A DNA stretch of 64,000 nucleotides from positions 905,606-969,605 of the forward strand of contig JAHBUY010000002.1 of the NCBI GenBank assembly GCA_019637795.1. The letters are read 5' to 3'. The notes beneath the pieces are model-generated. The model had not been told where the DNA came from, did no database searches, and worked only from the letters and a program-made list of their open reading frames with translations. Shown here piece after piece: positions 17,014-27,402 of the stretch. The position numbers were made by a program, and so were the translations under genes. The stretch's first letter is position 1. The number at the start of each line of letters is the position of its first letter. The stretch comes from a bacterium (lineage in GTDB: Bacteria; Desulfobacterota; Binatia; HRBIN30; CADEER01).

Positions 17014-18555
17014 CTACCGGCGCGGCGCGCGCTCGTACACCGGCAGCTCGTCGAGATGCCGGTGGCACATCTCGCACGAGGTGATGCCGCGGGCGCGCGC
17101 CGCGGGATCGAGCACGGCGTCGATCCAGCGGCGGAAGGCGCGGTAGTTGTCGAGCACGGCGGCGGGATCGCTGCCGACCCGGCCGAGGTCGTAGTGCGGC
17201 GCGTCGACCTCGGCGGCGAACGGGCAGGCGTGGAAGCGACCGGCCGAGGTGAGGACGGGGAAGCACCGCACGCAGCCGCGGCCGAGACCGTGGAAGTCGG
17301 CCTCGCGGTCGCGGTCGAAGCGGCCGTCGGCGCCGGCGCCGGCGTGGAAGAGGACCTTGTAGCCCTGGAAGAGGCGATTCGGATGGGCGCGCGCCCAGTC
17401 CTCGAGCGCGGCGCGCGCCGGCGCCGGCAGCGGCTCGGCATCGCGGCCGTGGAGGATGGAGTAGTTCAGCACCGCCTCGCTGCGCGCGTCGCTGTCGAGG
17501 ATCGCGAGCAGCCGCTCGGCCTTCACGCCATTGGAGAAGATGGTGAATAGGCCGCGGAAGCCGTGGCGGCGCAGCCAGGCCATGGCGTCGATGATCGCCG
17601 TCGCGTGCAGGGTCGGCTCGCCGCCGTAGAACTTGATGTTGCCATCGGCCGCGACGCTGCGCCGCGCCTGCTCCAGCACGGCCGTGTCGTACGGCCGGTA
17701 CCAGCCCCGCGGCGAGCCGTCGATGGTGCAGAAGGCGCAGGCGCGGTTGCAGAAGTTGCCTTCGTACAGGTGCAGCTCGCGCAGCTCGCGGTCGCCCGGA
17801 TTGTAGTGTTCGACCGGCTCGTGAAACGCGATCGGCCCGATGTTGGGGCGGCGGTTGGCGTCGTTCAGGCCCCAGTCGTACGTGTTGTAGACGACCTCGT
17901 ATTGCGCGAGGCGCTGCAGCGGCTCGCCGGTGTGCTCGGCGACGAAGCGCAGGACGCCGAGGCGGTAGTCGCGCGTCGTGGCGGCGGCGCCGGCGAAGTC
18001 CTCGGCGTACATCTTGAAGATCCGGGACACGAAGATGCGCCGCGCCGCGTGGTCGATGCGGCAGTTCCACTCGCTGGCGAGGAACTGCTCGGTGGCCTGG
18101 CGGAGCGTCGCCTGCAGGCCGTCGCCGACGTAGGCCGCCGGGCGCAGCGCCGGGCAGCCGTTGGAGCCGCAGTTGATGGCGAAGTGGATGCGCGGCTCGC
18201 GGAACTCGCCGCGCAGGATCTCGTGCTCGACGTCGTCGAGACTGACGGCGCGGCCGCCGGCGCGGTGGCGGCGGCGCTGGAAGAACTGCCCGTCGCGCGT
18301 CTTCCACACCGAGGTGATCGGATACTCGGCGAGGATCGCGTCCAGGGTGAAGGCGTTGTACGCGTTCAGCCAGTAGGCGAGGCGATCCTCGTCGCGCGGG
18401 AAGCGCGCCGGATCGCTCGCCGGGCTGGCGTCGCCGAGGGCCGCGACCACCGCATCCAGGCGATCGCGGCGTTCGCGCAGGCGGTCGTAATCGACCTTGC
18501 CGTCGGGCGCGACGACCTCACGCAGCAGCGCGGTCCACGGCTGCCAGTCGAACAT
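17014..18555 (-). CDS. DUF547 domain fused to a radical SAM/SPASM-like domain (513 aa)
   Basis: Residues 1-205 are a DUF547 domain with its signatures AYWLNAYNAFTLDAIL and INCGSNGCPAL. Residues about 260-510 are a radical SAM enzyme: the cluster motif CNRACAFC (Cys 269, 273, 276), then FYGGEPT (311-315) and FSNGV. Further Cys at 428, 431, 444, 494 and 497 (GCVRCFP, ACPF, CEMCHRH) form an auxiliary-cluster pattern like SPASM. The enzyme would cleave SAM to start radical chemistry on a peptide or other substrate; DUF547 itself is poorly understood. No precursor peptide gene is adjacent. The ferritin-like oxygenase lies 104 bp upstream. ATG 18555 is chosen; GTG 18570 is an alternative. Confidence 0.85.
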   Translation of the reverse strand: MFDWQPWTALLREVVAPDGKVDYDRLRERRDRLDAVVAALGDASPASDPARFPRDEDRLAYWLNAYNAFTLDAILAEYPITSVWKTRDGQFFQRRRHRAGGRAVSLDDVEHEILRGEFREPRIHFAINCGSNGCPALRPAAYVGDGLQATLRQATEQFLASEWNCRIDHAARRIFVSRIFKMYAEDFAGAAATTRDYRLGVLRFVAEHTGEPLQRLAQYEVVYNTYDWGLNDANRRPNIGPIAFHEPVEHYNPGDRELRELHLYEGNFCNRACAFCTIDGSPRGWYRPYDTAVLEQARRSVAADGNIKFYGGEPTLHATAIIDAMAWLRRHGFRGLFTIFSNGVKAERLLAILDSDARSEAVLNYSILHGRDAEPLPAPARAALEDWARAHPNRLFQGYKVLFHAGAGADGRFDRDREADFHGLGRGCVRCFPVLTSAGRFHACPFAAEVDAPHYDLGRVGSDPAAVLDNYRAFRRWIDAVLDPAARARGITSCEMCHRHLDELPVYERAPRR

Positions 18556-18659
18556 GCTCCTGAGAACCACAAATGAGCACCGATGACCACGGGGAACACC
18601 ACGGCGCGAGCCCGCCCGGCGGCTGGGTGCGCCTCGGGATCATCGGTGTTCTTGGCGTC

Positions 18660-19685
<1,026 letters not shown>

Positions 19686-19716
19686 GGTCGGGAATCCTCC
19701 GTTGGGGTAGTCGGGG

Positions 19717-20367
19717 TCAGTCGGCGCGAACGCCGAGATAGGCGAGGAACAGGCGCGGCAGCTCGGCGTCGAGCACCGGATCGGCCTCCTGGCGGAACTG
19801 CACCGCCTGCGACAGGGTGCCGAGCAGGAAGTCGATGGCGAAGGCGGCGGCGCGCGCCGGATCGGGGTGGGCGAGCGCACTGGCGCGATCGGCGAGCAGG
19901 GCGGCGAGTCGCCGGTGCAGATGATCGCGCAGCTCGAGGGTCCGCTGGCGGACGCTGTCGTCGGTCAGCGCCGCGAGCAGGAAGGCGCGGAAGCTGCCGG
20001 CGCGCTGGCGGTAGATGGCGATCAGGAAGGTGCTGAACTCGCCGACGATGTCGGCGGTGCTGGCGGCGGTCCAGCGCGCCGGGTCGAGCGCCGCGTCGGC
20101 GGTGGCGCGGGCCTCGTCGCAGAAGCGGGCGTGCAACGCCTGCAGCAGGCCCTGCTTGTCGCGGAAGCGGCGATAGAAGCCGCCGACCGAGGCGCCGGCG
20201 GCGCGGGCGATGTCGGCGATGGTGGTGTCGTCGAAACCGCGCTCGGCGACCAGCTTCTCGGCGACGTCGAGCAGGCGGCCGAGGCTCTGCCGGGTGCGCT
20301 CCTGCAACGGTGGGCGAATCCACTCGAGATGTGGCGTGGTCGGGAGCTCAGCGGCCGTGTTGGGCAT
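19717..20367 (-). CDS. TetR-family transcriptional regulator (216 aa)
   Basis: The N-terminal helix-turn-helix is typical: LLDVAEKLVAERGFDDTTIA, DIARAAGASVGGFYRRF and DKQGLLQALHARF. The C-terminal part is a helical ligand-binding domain of usual length. A perfect 9-base inverted repeat lies 4 bases upstream of its ATG, so it very likely represses itself. The divergent gene at 20508 begins about 110 bp beyond the operator, so this regulator may also control it. The ferritin-like oxygenase follows in the same operon and could act on the ligand. Confidence 0.9.
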   Translation of the reverse strand: MPNTAAELPTTPHLEWIRPPLQERTRQSLGRLLDVAEKLVAERGFDDTTIADIARAAGASVGGFYRRFRDKQGLLQALHARFCDEARATADAALDPARWTAASTADIVGEFSTFLIAIYRQRAGSFRAFLLAALTDDSVRQRTLELRDHLHRRLAALLADRASALAHPDPARAAAFAIDFLLGTLSQAVQFRQEADPVLDAELPRLFLAYLGVRAD

Positions 20368-20370
20368 TTT

Positions 20371-20394
20371 CCGAAACCGGAATTTCGGTTTCGG
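20371..20394. promoter_or_regulatory. TetR operator
   Basis: Perfect inverted repeat CCGAAACCG - GAATTT - CGGTTTCGG, with 9-base arms and a 6-base spacer, in the divergent intergenic region immediately upstream of the TetR ATG. Length and spacing are typical of TetR-family operators. Confidence 0.8.
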
Positions 20395-20507
20395 TTATCG
20401 CTGAGCTGCTCATCGCAGTCAAGGGGTTTTTCTCGCCGGGTGGCCCGGGAGGCGGGGCGCTGTCCGCGGGCTTGCCGGGAGCGGGCGTGGTCGCCTACAG
20501 GGGCGAT

Positions 20508-21023
20508 GTGGAGCCGCATCATCGCCGATTCCTGATTCTCGAGCAGGGCATCGGTTCGGCTGTCTTCAACCTGTTGCTGAACGCCGTCATCGCCTGGGCG
20601 CTGTTCCATCACCTCGAGGCGGTGCCGCTGTGGGGGCAGGAGAGCATCGCCGGTGACACGCTCGGCACCTGCTTCTTCCTGCCGTTCTTCACCGCCCTCA
20701 CCGTCACGCCGCTGGTGCGCCGGCGGATCGCCAAGGGTGGGCTGGCGGCGCTCGACTGGACGCGCGAGTCGCACGCGCTGCTCACCTGGCTGCCGGCGGG
20801 AACCTTCCGCCGGGCGCTGGCGATCGGCGCGCTGAGCCTGCTCGTCGTCGGGCCGCTGGCGGTGCTGTCGTTGCACGGTCTGGCGGTCGCCGCCCTGGCG
20901 TTCCCCTCGTTCGTCGCCTTCAAGGCGGTGTTCGCCGCCCTGCTCGGGATGCTGGTGACGCCGGTGATCTCGATCTGGGCGCTGGCCGAGCCGGCGCGGG
21001 CCCGGGCGCCTGTCTCCTACTGA
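20508..21023 (+). CDS. Small integral membrane protein (171 aa)
   Basis: Four hydrophobic segments are visible: FNLLLNAVIAWALF, FFLPFFTALTVTPLV, a Leu/Val helix around GALSLLVVGPLAVLSL, and AVFAALLGMLVTPVISIWAL. Short charged loops include RRRIAKGG. The N-terminus (about 20 residues, EPHHRRFLILEQGIG) is cytoplasmic-looking. I do not recognise a named family. GTG 20508 is chosen because AGGGG lies 5 bases before it; an in-frame GTG at 20487 is possible. It is divergent from TetR and may be under its control. Its stop overlaps the convergent gene's stop by 7 bp. Confidence 0.7.
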   Translation: MEPHHRRFLILEQGIGSAVFNLLLNAVIAWALFHHLEAVPLWGQESIAGDTLGTCFFLPFFTALTVTPLVRRRIAKGGLAALDWTRESHALLTWLPAGTFRRALAIGALSLLVVGPLAVLSLHGLAVAALAFPSFVAFKAVFAALLGMLVTPVISIWALAEPARARAPVSY

Positions 21024-21856
21024 GTGCGGCGCACGCCGAGGACGTTCGGGACCGGCAGCGCGAACGAGCCGGCGAGGGCGGCGAAGCCGCTGCTGCCGTG
21101 GCTGCCGAGGGCTTCGATCTCGCGACCACCGCCGCGCACGAAGAGCTGCGCCTCCGGGCCGCCTTCGACGTACATCGTCTCGCGCAGGCCGATCGGCAGC
21201 GCCAGCAGGGCCTCGGCGAAGTCGTGGGTGCTGAGCGGCGCCCGCATGTGGATGAAGAGCAGGCGGCCTGCCTCGTCGACGCCGACCGCGGCATTGCTCC
21301 ACTGCTTGTCCTGCTGCGTCCAGACGTTGGCGCGCTTGCAGGAGATCATGCGGATGCCCTGCACCGCGCCGGCGTAGCGATCGACGACGCTGCCGAGATC
21401 GCGACAGGTGCGGTCGATGAGCTGGACCGGCGGCAGCGCCGCCTCGCGGCGATCGAAGAGCAGCACCGCGTTGTGGCGCGACAGGCGCGGGTTGTTGACG
21501 TGCTCGCGCGACCGCATCAGCGAGGTGCTGGTGCGATAGTCGTCCTGGTAGAGGCCGGCGTTGATCGCCGCCGCCAGATGCCGCTGCTCGGCCCATTCGC
21601 GCACCGTGCGGCGCGTCCCGTCCGGGGTGGCCGAGGCGTTGAACAGCTCGACGCTGAAGCGCGTCGGGTCGATGCGGGCGATGCGGATCTGGGAATCGCC
21701 GTCCTCGGACCGGATCGGCGACGCCACCTCCGCGTACTCGAGACCCGGTTCCAACACCTGCCACCGCACCGTCTCATCGGCGCGCAACGGCGCCGCCGCG
21801 AGGCAGACATGCATCAGGATCGCGGCTGCCATCCGCACTGGTCGCACCGGCGCCAT
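21017..21856 (-). CDS. Exported phosphodiester glycosidase-like protein (NAGPA/DUF2233 type, 279 aa)
   Basis: A signal peptide is visible (RPVRM then AAAILMHVCLAAAP, cleavage near LRA). The mature protein shows features of the phosphodiester glycosidase/DUF2233 fold: early VASPIRSEDGDSQI, INAGLYQDDY (Asn-Ala-Gly turn), SRHNAVLLFD, a Cys pair (about residues 140-160), WSNAAVGVDEAGRLLFIHM, then MYVEGGPEAQLFV. The family hydrolyses phosphodiester-linked sugars, or in bacteria acts on cell-surface glycans and exopolysaccharides. It would be periplasmic. ATG 21856 includes the basic n-region. It is convergent with the membrane protein gene. Confidence 0.75.
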   Translation of the reverse strand: MAPVRPVRMAAAILMHVCLAAAPLRADETVRWQVLEPGLEYAEVASPIRSEDGDSQIRIARIDPTRFSVELFNASATPDGTRRTVREWAEQRHLAAAINAGLYQDDYRTSTSLMRSREHVNNPRLSRHNAVLLFDRREAALPPVQLIDRTCRDLGSVVDRYAGAVQGIRMISCKRANVWTQQDKQWSNAAVGVDEAGRLLFIHMRAPLSTHDFAEALLALPIGLRETMYVEGGPEAQLFVRGGGREIEALGSHGSSGFAALAGSFALPVPNVLGVRRTQ

Positions 21857-22018
21857 ATCGACCCGCAGACGATACGCTTCCCCGCCGACGGCGCCAACTC
21901 GCGTCCTCTGCCTCCGGCGCCAGCGCCGCTCCGGCCGGCGCGCATCGCGGCCGGACGCGCGTTCGGGTGGTCGATAGACCCACCTGGGACCCTGTGGTAT
22001 CTGATCGACCGTCACCTC

Positions 22019-23779
22019 ATGTCGCGTTTCGCACCCTCCATTGCGCTGTTCGGCGCTTTGGCCCTCACCGCCTCCGGTTGCTCGCTGTTCCGCCGGTCCG
22101 CCCCCGCCGCCACGGCGCCGGACATCCTCGAGCTGGGCGCCGCCGAGACCGTCGTCGAGCCGCCCGATCCCTCGGGCGAGGCGCTCGGGCACTACCTGGC
22201 CGGCGTGCTGGCGATGAACGCCGGCGACCAGAACGAGGCGATGAGCGAGCTCGAGGCGGCGGTGGCCGCCGATCCGACCGCCGTGCCGCTGCACCAGCGG
22301 CTGGCGGCGCTCTACATCCGCCAGGGCCAGCTCGCCGACGCGCTGGCGCACAGCCAGGACGCGGTGCGCCTCGACCCGGATGACGTCAACAGCCGGCTGA
22401 TGCTCGCCGACGTGCTGTCGACCCTCGGGCGCGACGGCGACGCGATCCGCGAATACGAGGCCGTCCTGGCGCTCGATCCGGAGCAGGAGCAGGCGCGCCT
22501 GCTCCTCGGCGTCCTCTACGCCAAGCAACACGACTTCGAGCAGGCGGAAGCGACGCTGAAGTTCCTCACCCGCCGCGACCCGAGCTCGTTCCTCGGCCAC
22601 TACTACCTCGGCCGCGTCTACATGGCGGCGCAGGACTTCCCGCGCGCCGAGGAGGCCTTCAAGACGGCGCTGCGCATCAACCCGAACGCCGAGCCGGTGC
22701 TGGTCGACCTCGGCGTGCTGTACGAGATCACCAACCGGCCCGACGACGCGATCGCGCTCTACCAGCAGGTGCTGAAGACCAACCCGCGGCGGGAACAGAT
22801 CCGCCGCCGCCTCGGGGCGCTGTACGCCCGCCAGCGCCAGTACAACGACGCCCTGGCGCAGTTTCGCGAGTTGGAGCGGAACGACACCGATTCGCAGGAC
22901 ACGCGCACCAAGATCGGCCTGATCCTGCTCGAGACCGGCGAGTACGATCGCGCCGCCAACGAGTTCAGCCTCGTGCTGGGCGCCGAGCCGGACAACGCCC
23001 GCGCCCGCTACTACCTCGCCTCGACCTACGAGCAGAGCGGCGACGTCGACCGCGCCATCGCCGAGTACGAGCGCGTGCCGCCCGACCACGAGTGGTACGT
23101 CGACGCCCAGCGCATGATCGTCCACCTCTTCCAGCAGCGCGGCCAGAACGACGCCGCCGCGGCCGCCATCGAGAAGGCCCGCAAGCTCAAGCCGGACGAG
23201 GAGGAGCTGATCGACGTGCAGGCGATGGTGCTGCGCGAGCAGGGCAAGACGCCCGAGGCGATCGCGCTCATGGAACAACTCGTCGTCGCCCACCCCGACA
23301 ACGACCGCTACCGCTTCACGCTCGGCGCGCTGTACGACGAGTCGAAGCAGCGCGACAAGGGCATCGAGCAGATGCGGCGCGCGATCGAGCTCAACCCCGA
23401 CAACGCGCCGGCGCTCAACTACCTCGGCTACACGTACGCCGAACAGGGCATCAACCTCGACGAGGCCGAGTCGCTGATCCGCCGCGCCCTGGCGATCAGC
23501 CCGAACGACGGCTTCTACCTCGACAGCCTGGGCTGGGTCGCCTACCAGCGCGGCGACTACCCGAGCGCGATCCAGTACCTCGAACGCGCGGTCGTGCTGG
23601 CCGGCGACGACCCGACCATCTCCGAGCACCTCGGCGACGCCTACCTGAAGGCGGGTCGCGACGGCGACGCGCTGCGCATCTACCGCGACGCGCTCAGCCG
23701 CGCCACCGAGGCCGAGCAGACCCAGCGCCTGCGCGGCAAGATCGACGACCTGCAGCGGCCCCGCGAGGGAGCGTCCTGA
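22019..23779 (+). CDS. TPR-repeat lipoprotein (586 aa)
   Basis: The signal sequence ends in the lipobox TASGC, so it should be lipid-anchored. From about residue 55 the protein is almost entirely tetratricopeptide repeats, at least twelve, for example ALGHYLAGVLAMNAGDQNEA, ALYIRQGQLADALAH, LGVLYEITNRPDDAIALYQQ and LGYTYAEQGINLDEAESLI; the last repeats lead into a short charged tail. TPR lipoproteins of this length act as scaffolds for envelope assembly, secretion or exopolysaccharide export. It starts a run of closely spaced genes (next ATG after 1 base) with a LolB-like lipoprotein and a peptide ABC binding protein. Confidence 0.9.
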   Translation: MSRFAPSIALFGALALTASGCSLFRRSAPAATAPDILELGAAETVVEPPDPSGEALGHYLAGVLAMNAGDQNEAMSELEAAVAADPTAVPLHQRLAALYIRQGQLADALAHSQDAVRLDPDDVNSRLMLADVLSTLGRDGDAIREYEAVLALDPEQEQARLLLGVLYAKQHDFEQAEATLKFLTRRDPSSFLGHYYLGRVYMAAQDFPRAEEAFKTALRINPNAEPVLVDLGVLYEITNRPDDAIALYQQVLKTNPRREQIRRRLGALYARQRQYNDALAQFRELERNDTDSQDTRTKIGLILLETGEYDRAANEFSLVLGAEPDNARARYYLASTYEQSGDVDRAIAEYERVPPDHEWYVDAQRMIVHLFQQRGQNDAAAAAIEKARKLKPDEEELIDVQAMVLREQGKTPEAIALMEQLVVAHPDNDRYRFTLGALYDESKQRDKGIEQMRRAIELNPDNAPALNYLGYTYAEQGINLDEAESLIRRALAISPNDGFYLDSLGWVAYQRGDYPSAIQYLERAVVLAGDDPTISEHLGDAYLKAGRDGDALRIYRDALSRATEAEQTQRLRGKIDDLQRPREGAS

Positions 23780-23780
23780 G

Positions 23781-24569
23781 ATGCAGCGCGCGGCCATCGC
23801 GGTCCTGGCGACCGCGGTGGCGCTGGCCGGCTGCGGCGTCCGCCCGGCGCCGCGACCGCCGTCGCCGACAGCGCCGGTGGACGCGACGGCGATCGTCGCC
23901 GCCGACGCGACGCGCCGCGCCGCGCTGCGCGGCCTGCGCGCCTGGGCGCGCCTGTCGTACCAATCGCCGGACGCGTCGCAGCGCGCCAAGCAACTCCTGG
24001 TCGCCGAGCGCCCGGATCGCCTGCGCCTCGAGATCTTCTCGCCCTTCGGGGCGGTGTTCGTGCTCGCCGCCGCCGACGGCGCGCTGACCGCCTACGACCG
24101 CGGCGCCCGCACCGTCTACCGCGGCGCCGCCAGCGCCGACAATCTGCGCCGCTACACGCAGATGGATCTGCCGGTCGCCGGCGCCGTCGATCTCCTGCTC
24201 GGAACGCCGCCGCTCGACGCCGCCGCCCCGGGCGTCGTGTCGCTCGACGGCGGCGCCATCGAGCTCTGGCGCGGCACCGCCGACGGCGGAGCGCGCGTCG
24301 TCTGGTACGCGCCGTCGCTCCTGCCGCTGCGCTACGAGGAGCGGGATCGCGACGGCCGCGTCCACCTGCGCGCCGTCTACGACGGCTACGCCGCGGTGGA
24401 CGGCATCGACGTCGCCACCCAACTGCGCCTCGAGCTGCCGCAGAGCCAGCAGCGGATCGAGATCGCGCTCAGCGACATCGAGGTGAATCCGACGCTCGGC
24501 AACGGCGTGTTCGCGCTGCAGACGCCCGACGGCAGCGCGGTCGTCGAGCTCGACCGGGGAGTCCCGTGA
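23781..24569 (+). CDS. LolB-like/DUF4292 outer-membrane lipoprotein (262 aa)
   Basis: The lipobox is LAGCG. The mature part begins with a Pro-rich linker, then GLRAWARLSYQSPD, RLRLEIFSPFGAVFVLAAAD and a run of antiparallel strands with VVWYAPSLLPLRYEER, as expected for an open beta-barrel holding lipid. It fits the DUF4292/LolB-like group, which accepts or shuttles lipoproteins in the periplasm. It starts 2 bases after the TPR gene, and the next gene's GTG overlaps its TGA, so the three are translationally coupled. Assignment to LolB proper is uncertain. Confidence 0.75.
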   Translation: MQRAAIAVLATAVALAGCGVRPAPRPPSPTAPVDATAIVAADATRRAALRGLRAWARLSYQSPDASQRAKQLLVAERPDRLRLEIFSPFGAVFVLAAADGALTAYDRGARTVYRGAASADNLRRYTQMDLPVAGAVDLLLGTPPLDAAAPGVVSLDGGAIELWRGTADGGARVVWYAPSLLPLRYEERDRDGRVHLRAVYDGYAAVDGIDVATQLRLELPQSQQRIEIALSDIEVNPTLGNGVFALQTPDGSAVVELDRGVP

Positions 24570-26299
24570 GGCGCCGCCTCGGCCCGGCGCTGCTGATCTC
24601 CCTCGTCGCCCTCGCCAACTGCTCCGACCCCGCCGCCGTCGACCCGCCCGCCGCCGCCGATCCGCCCGCGGCGACGACCGCGGCCGCCGCGCACCCGCAG
24701 CATCTGGTCACCGCCACCATCGCCGATCCGCAGACGTTCAACCCGATCGTCGCCAGCGACGCGGCCTCGCGTGCCGCGATCGCCGACGTCTTCGACACCC
24801 TGGTCCGCTTCGATCCGCGCAGCGGCGAGATCGAGCCGGCGCTCGCCGAGCGCTGGAGCCTCGACGAAGGCGGCCGGGCGCTGACCATGTGGCTGCGCGG
24901 CGACGTCCGCTGGCACGACGGCGAGCCGCTGACCGCGCGCGACGTGATTTTCACCTTCGACGCCATTCGCAACCCGGCGGTGCCGAACCCGCTCGACGCC
25001 GCGCTCACCGTCGGCGGCAAGCGAATCGAGGCGCGGGCGCTCGACGACCACCGCGTGCGCTTCTCCGTCGAGCGGCCGTTCGCTCCGCTGCTCAGCGCGC
25101 TCGCGGTGCCGATCGTGCCCGAGCACGTGCTCGGCCCGGCCCTGCGCGACGGCAGCTTCGCGCAGCAGTGGCGGACCCATGACACCGCGCGCACCGTGGT
25201 CGGCAGCGGCCCCTACCGGCTCGAGCGCTACGAACCCGGGCGCCTGATCCATCTCGTCCGCAACGACGCCTACTGGCGACGCGACGAACAGGGCGCGCCG
25301 CTGCCCTATCTCGCCGAGCAGACCATCCGCCTCGTCACCGACCAGGCGACCGCCACCCGCACCTTCCTCGCCGGCGAGATCGATCTGCACACGCCGGCGG
25401 CCGACGAGGTGCGGGCGCTGCTGGCGGCGCAGGGGGCCGGCCAGTTCGCGGTCCACGAGCTCGGCGTCGACCCCGGCATGCTGTTCGTCGCCTTCAACCG
25501 CAATCCCGCCCACTACCGGCAGAACGGCGCCGTCGATCCGCGCCTGACCTGGTTCACCGACCCGCTGTTCCTGCGCGCCCTGGCGCACGCGGTGAACAAA
25601 CGGGCGATGATCGACGAGGCGCTCGACGGCTTCGGCATGCCGGCGGTGTCGTTCATCTCGCCGGCGAACCCCCGCTACGCCAATCCCGACCTGGTCGACT
25701 ACGCCTACGACCTCGCCCGCGCCTCCGCGCTGCTCGACGAGGGCGGCTACATCGACCGCGACGGCGATGGCGTGCGCGAGGACCGCGCCGGCCATCCGAT
25801 CGAGCTCACCCTCACGACCAACACCGGCAACCGGGTCCGCGAGCAGATCGCCGCCATCCTGCGGCGCGACTGGCACGATGGCCTGCGGCTCGACGTCCAC
25901 GTCGAGACCCACGAGCTCGACGACGTCCTCGAGCGCCTGCGCGCCACCTTCGACTGGGACGCCATGCTGATGGGGTTCACCGGCAGCCCGGAGCCGAACG
26001 ACGCCGCCAGCCTGCTGCGCTCCAGCGGCGCGCTGCACGTGTGGTTCCCGAATCAGCCGCAGCCGGCCACCGACTGGGAGGCGGAGATCGACCGCCTGGT
26101 CGACGCCGGGGCGCGCAGCCTCGATCCCGAGCAGCGTCGCCAGGCCTACTGGCGCATCCAGGAGATCCTGGTGGAGCGCCTGCCGATCATCCAGACCGTC
26201 CGTCCGCTGCGCTACAGCGCCTCCACCAACGCGCTGGAGAACTACGAGCCGACCGTGTGGGGCGTCTACCGTCCGGAGCGCATCCGCTTCATCGAATGA
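24566..26299 (+). CDS. Peptide/oligopeptide ABC transporter substrate-binding lipoprotein (577 aa)
   Basis: A signal sequence ends in the possible lipobox LANCS. The mature protein is a full-length SBP_bac_5 family protein: TFNPIVASDAASRAAIADVF, ALAERWSLDEGGRALTMWLR, VRWHDGEPLTARDVIFTFDA, VGSGPYRLERYEPGRLIHLV, a central FLRALAHAVNKRAMIDEALD and a late YWRIQEILVERLPIIQTV. It binds peptides or similar solutes in the periplasm. GTG 24566 overlaps the upstream stop (GTGA). Two ATPase genes follow after a 127-bp gap, but the two permease genes that such systems need are absent here. Confidence 0.9.
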   Translation: MRRRLGPALLISLVALANCSDPAAVDPPAAADPPAATTAAAAHPQHLVTATIADPQTFNPIVASDAASRAAIADVFDTLVRFDPRSGEIEPALAERWSLDEGGRALTMWLRGDVRWHDGEPLTARDVIFTFDAIRNPAVPNPLDAALTVGGKRIEARALDDHRVRFSVERPFAPLLSALAVPIVPEHVLGPALRDGSFAQQWRTHDTARTVVGSGPYRLERYEPGRLIHLVRNDAYWRRDEQGAPLPYLAEQTIRLVTDQATATRTFLAGEIDLHTPAADEVRALLAAQGAGQFAVHELGVDPGMLFVAFNRNPAHYRQNGAVDPRLTWFTDPLFLRALAHAVNKRAMIDEALDGFGMPAVSFISPANPRYANPDLVDYAYDLARASALLDEGGYIDRDGDGVREDRAGHPIELTLTTNTGNRVREQIAAILRRDWHDGLRLDVHVETHELDDVLERLRATFDWDAMLMGFTGSPEPNDAASLLRSSGALHVWFPNQPQPATDWEAEIDRLVDAGARSLDPEQRRQAYWRIQEILVERLPIIQTVRPLRYSASTNALENYEPTVWGVYRPERIRFIE

Positions 26300-26426
26300 C
26301 CGGTTCTCGGCTCGGGACGGCGCGCGTGGCCGCCGCGGGAGCGACGGAGGGTCTCGTCCCTCCGCACGCGGCGCCCCAGATGCCGGACGGTCGACGCCAG
26401 CGTGGGGATTCGCTAGCGGGTGGCGC

Positions 26427-27398
26427 GTGCCGCTGCTCGAGATCGAGGATCTGCGGGTCGAGTTCGACGGCGCGGCGCCGGTCGACGGCGTCAGCCTGTC
26501 GCTCGCGGCGGGCCGCACCCTCGGGCTGGTCGGCGAATCGGGCTGCGGCAAGACGCTGACCGCGCTGAGCGTCATGCGCCTGGTGCCGCCGCCGGGCCGC
26601 ATCGCCGGCGGGCGGATCGGCTTCGCCGGCCGCGATCTGCTGGCGCTCGACGACCGCGACATGCGCGCGGTGCGCGGGCGCGCCATCGGCATGGTGTTCC
26701 AGGAGCCGATGACGGCGCTCAACCCGGTGCTCACCGTCGGGGCGCAGATCGCAGAGGCCGCCGCGGTGCACGGCGCCGGGCGCGCGGCGGCGCGCGTCCG
26801 CGCCGTCGAGATGCTGCGCCTGGTCGAGATCCCGGACGCCGAGCGCCGTCTCGACGCCTATCCCCACCAGCTCAGCGGCGGCATGCGCCAGCGGGTGATG
26901 CTGGCGATGGCGCTCGCCTGCGGGCCGCAGCTCCTGATCGCCGACGAGCCGACGACGGCGCTCGACGTCACCATCCAGGCGCAGGTGCTCGACCTGCTCG
27001 GCGCCTTGCAGCAACGCCTCGGCATGGCGCTGCTGCTGGTGACGCACGATCTCGGCGTCGTCGCCGAGCGCGCCGACGAGATCGCCATCATGTACGCCGG
27101 CCGGGTGGTCGAGACCGGCGGCGCCGCCGATGTGCTCGCCGCGCCGGCGCATCCCTACACCCGCGCCCTGCTGGCCTCGCTGCCGGCCCCCGATCGCCGT
27201 GGCCGCCTGGAGGCGATCCCGGGCACCGTCCCCGACCCGGCGCGCCTGCCGAGCGGCTGCCGCTTTCGCGACCGCTGCCGCGACGCGATCGCCGACTGCG
27301 CGGTGCGCGATCCCGGGTTGCGCCCGATCGCCGACCGGCGGCGCGTGGCATGCATCCGTGTCGCCGCGCCGGCGCCCGACTCGGATCGGCTCGCGTGA
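26427..27398 (+). CDS. Peptide ABC transporter ATPase, DppD/OppD type (323 aa)
   Basis: Walker A is GESGCGKT (about 36-43). The Q-loop is [13 protein letters not shown], the ABC signature [10 protein letters not shown], Walker [13 protein letters not shown] and the H-loop VTHDL. The C-terminus has the oligopeptide-transporter extension with [22 protein letters not shown] and a Cys cluster ([10 protein letters not shown], then CAVRDPG and a later Cys), which in this subfamily can bind an iron-sulphur cluster. It energises peptide import with the next gene as partner. The start is a GTG; the following ATG lies 5 bases after the stop. Confidence 0.93.
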   Translation: MPLLEIEDLRVEFDGAAPVDGVSLSLAAGRTLGLVGESGCGKTLTALSVMRLVPPPGRIAGGRIGFAGRDLLALDDRDMRAVRGRAIGMVFQEPMTALNPVLTVGAQIAEAAAVHGAGRAAARVRAVEMLRLVEIPDAERRLDAYPHQLSGGMRQRVMLAMALACGPQLLIADEPTTALDVTIQAQVLDLLGALQQRLGMALLLVTHDLGVVAERADEIAIMYAGRVVETGGAADVLAAPAHPYTRALLASLPAPDRRGRLEAIPGTVPDPARLPSGCRFRDRCRDAIADCAVRDPGLRPIADRRRVACIRVAAPAPDSDRLA

Positions 27399-27402
27399 CG
27401 GC

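Noticed and set aside
21017..23989. Very long open frames opposite real genes (for example 990 codons)
   Set aside because: High-GC shadow frames: they are Arg/Val/His/Ala-rich and lack motifs, while the other strand carries the TPR and lipoprotein genes with clear signals.
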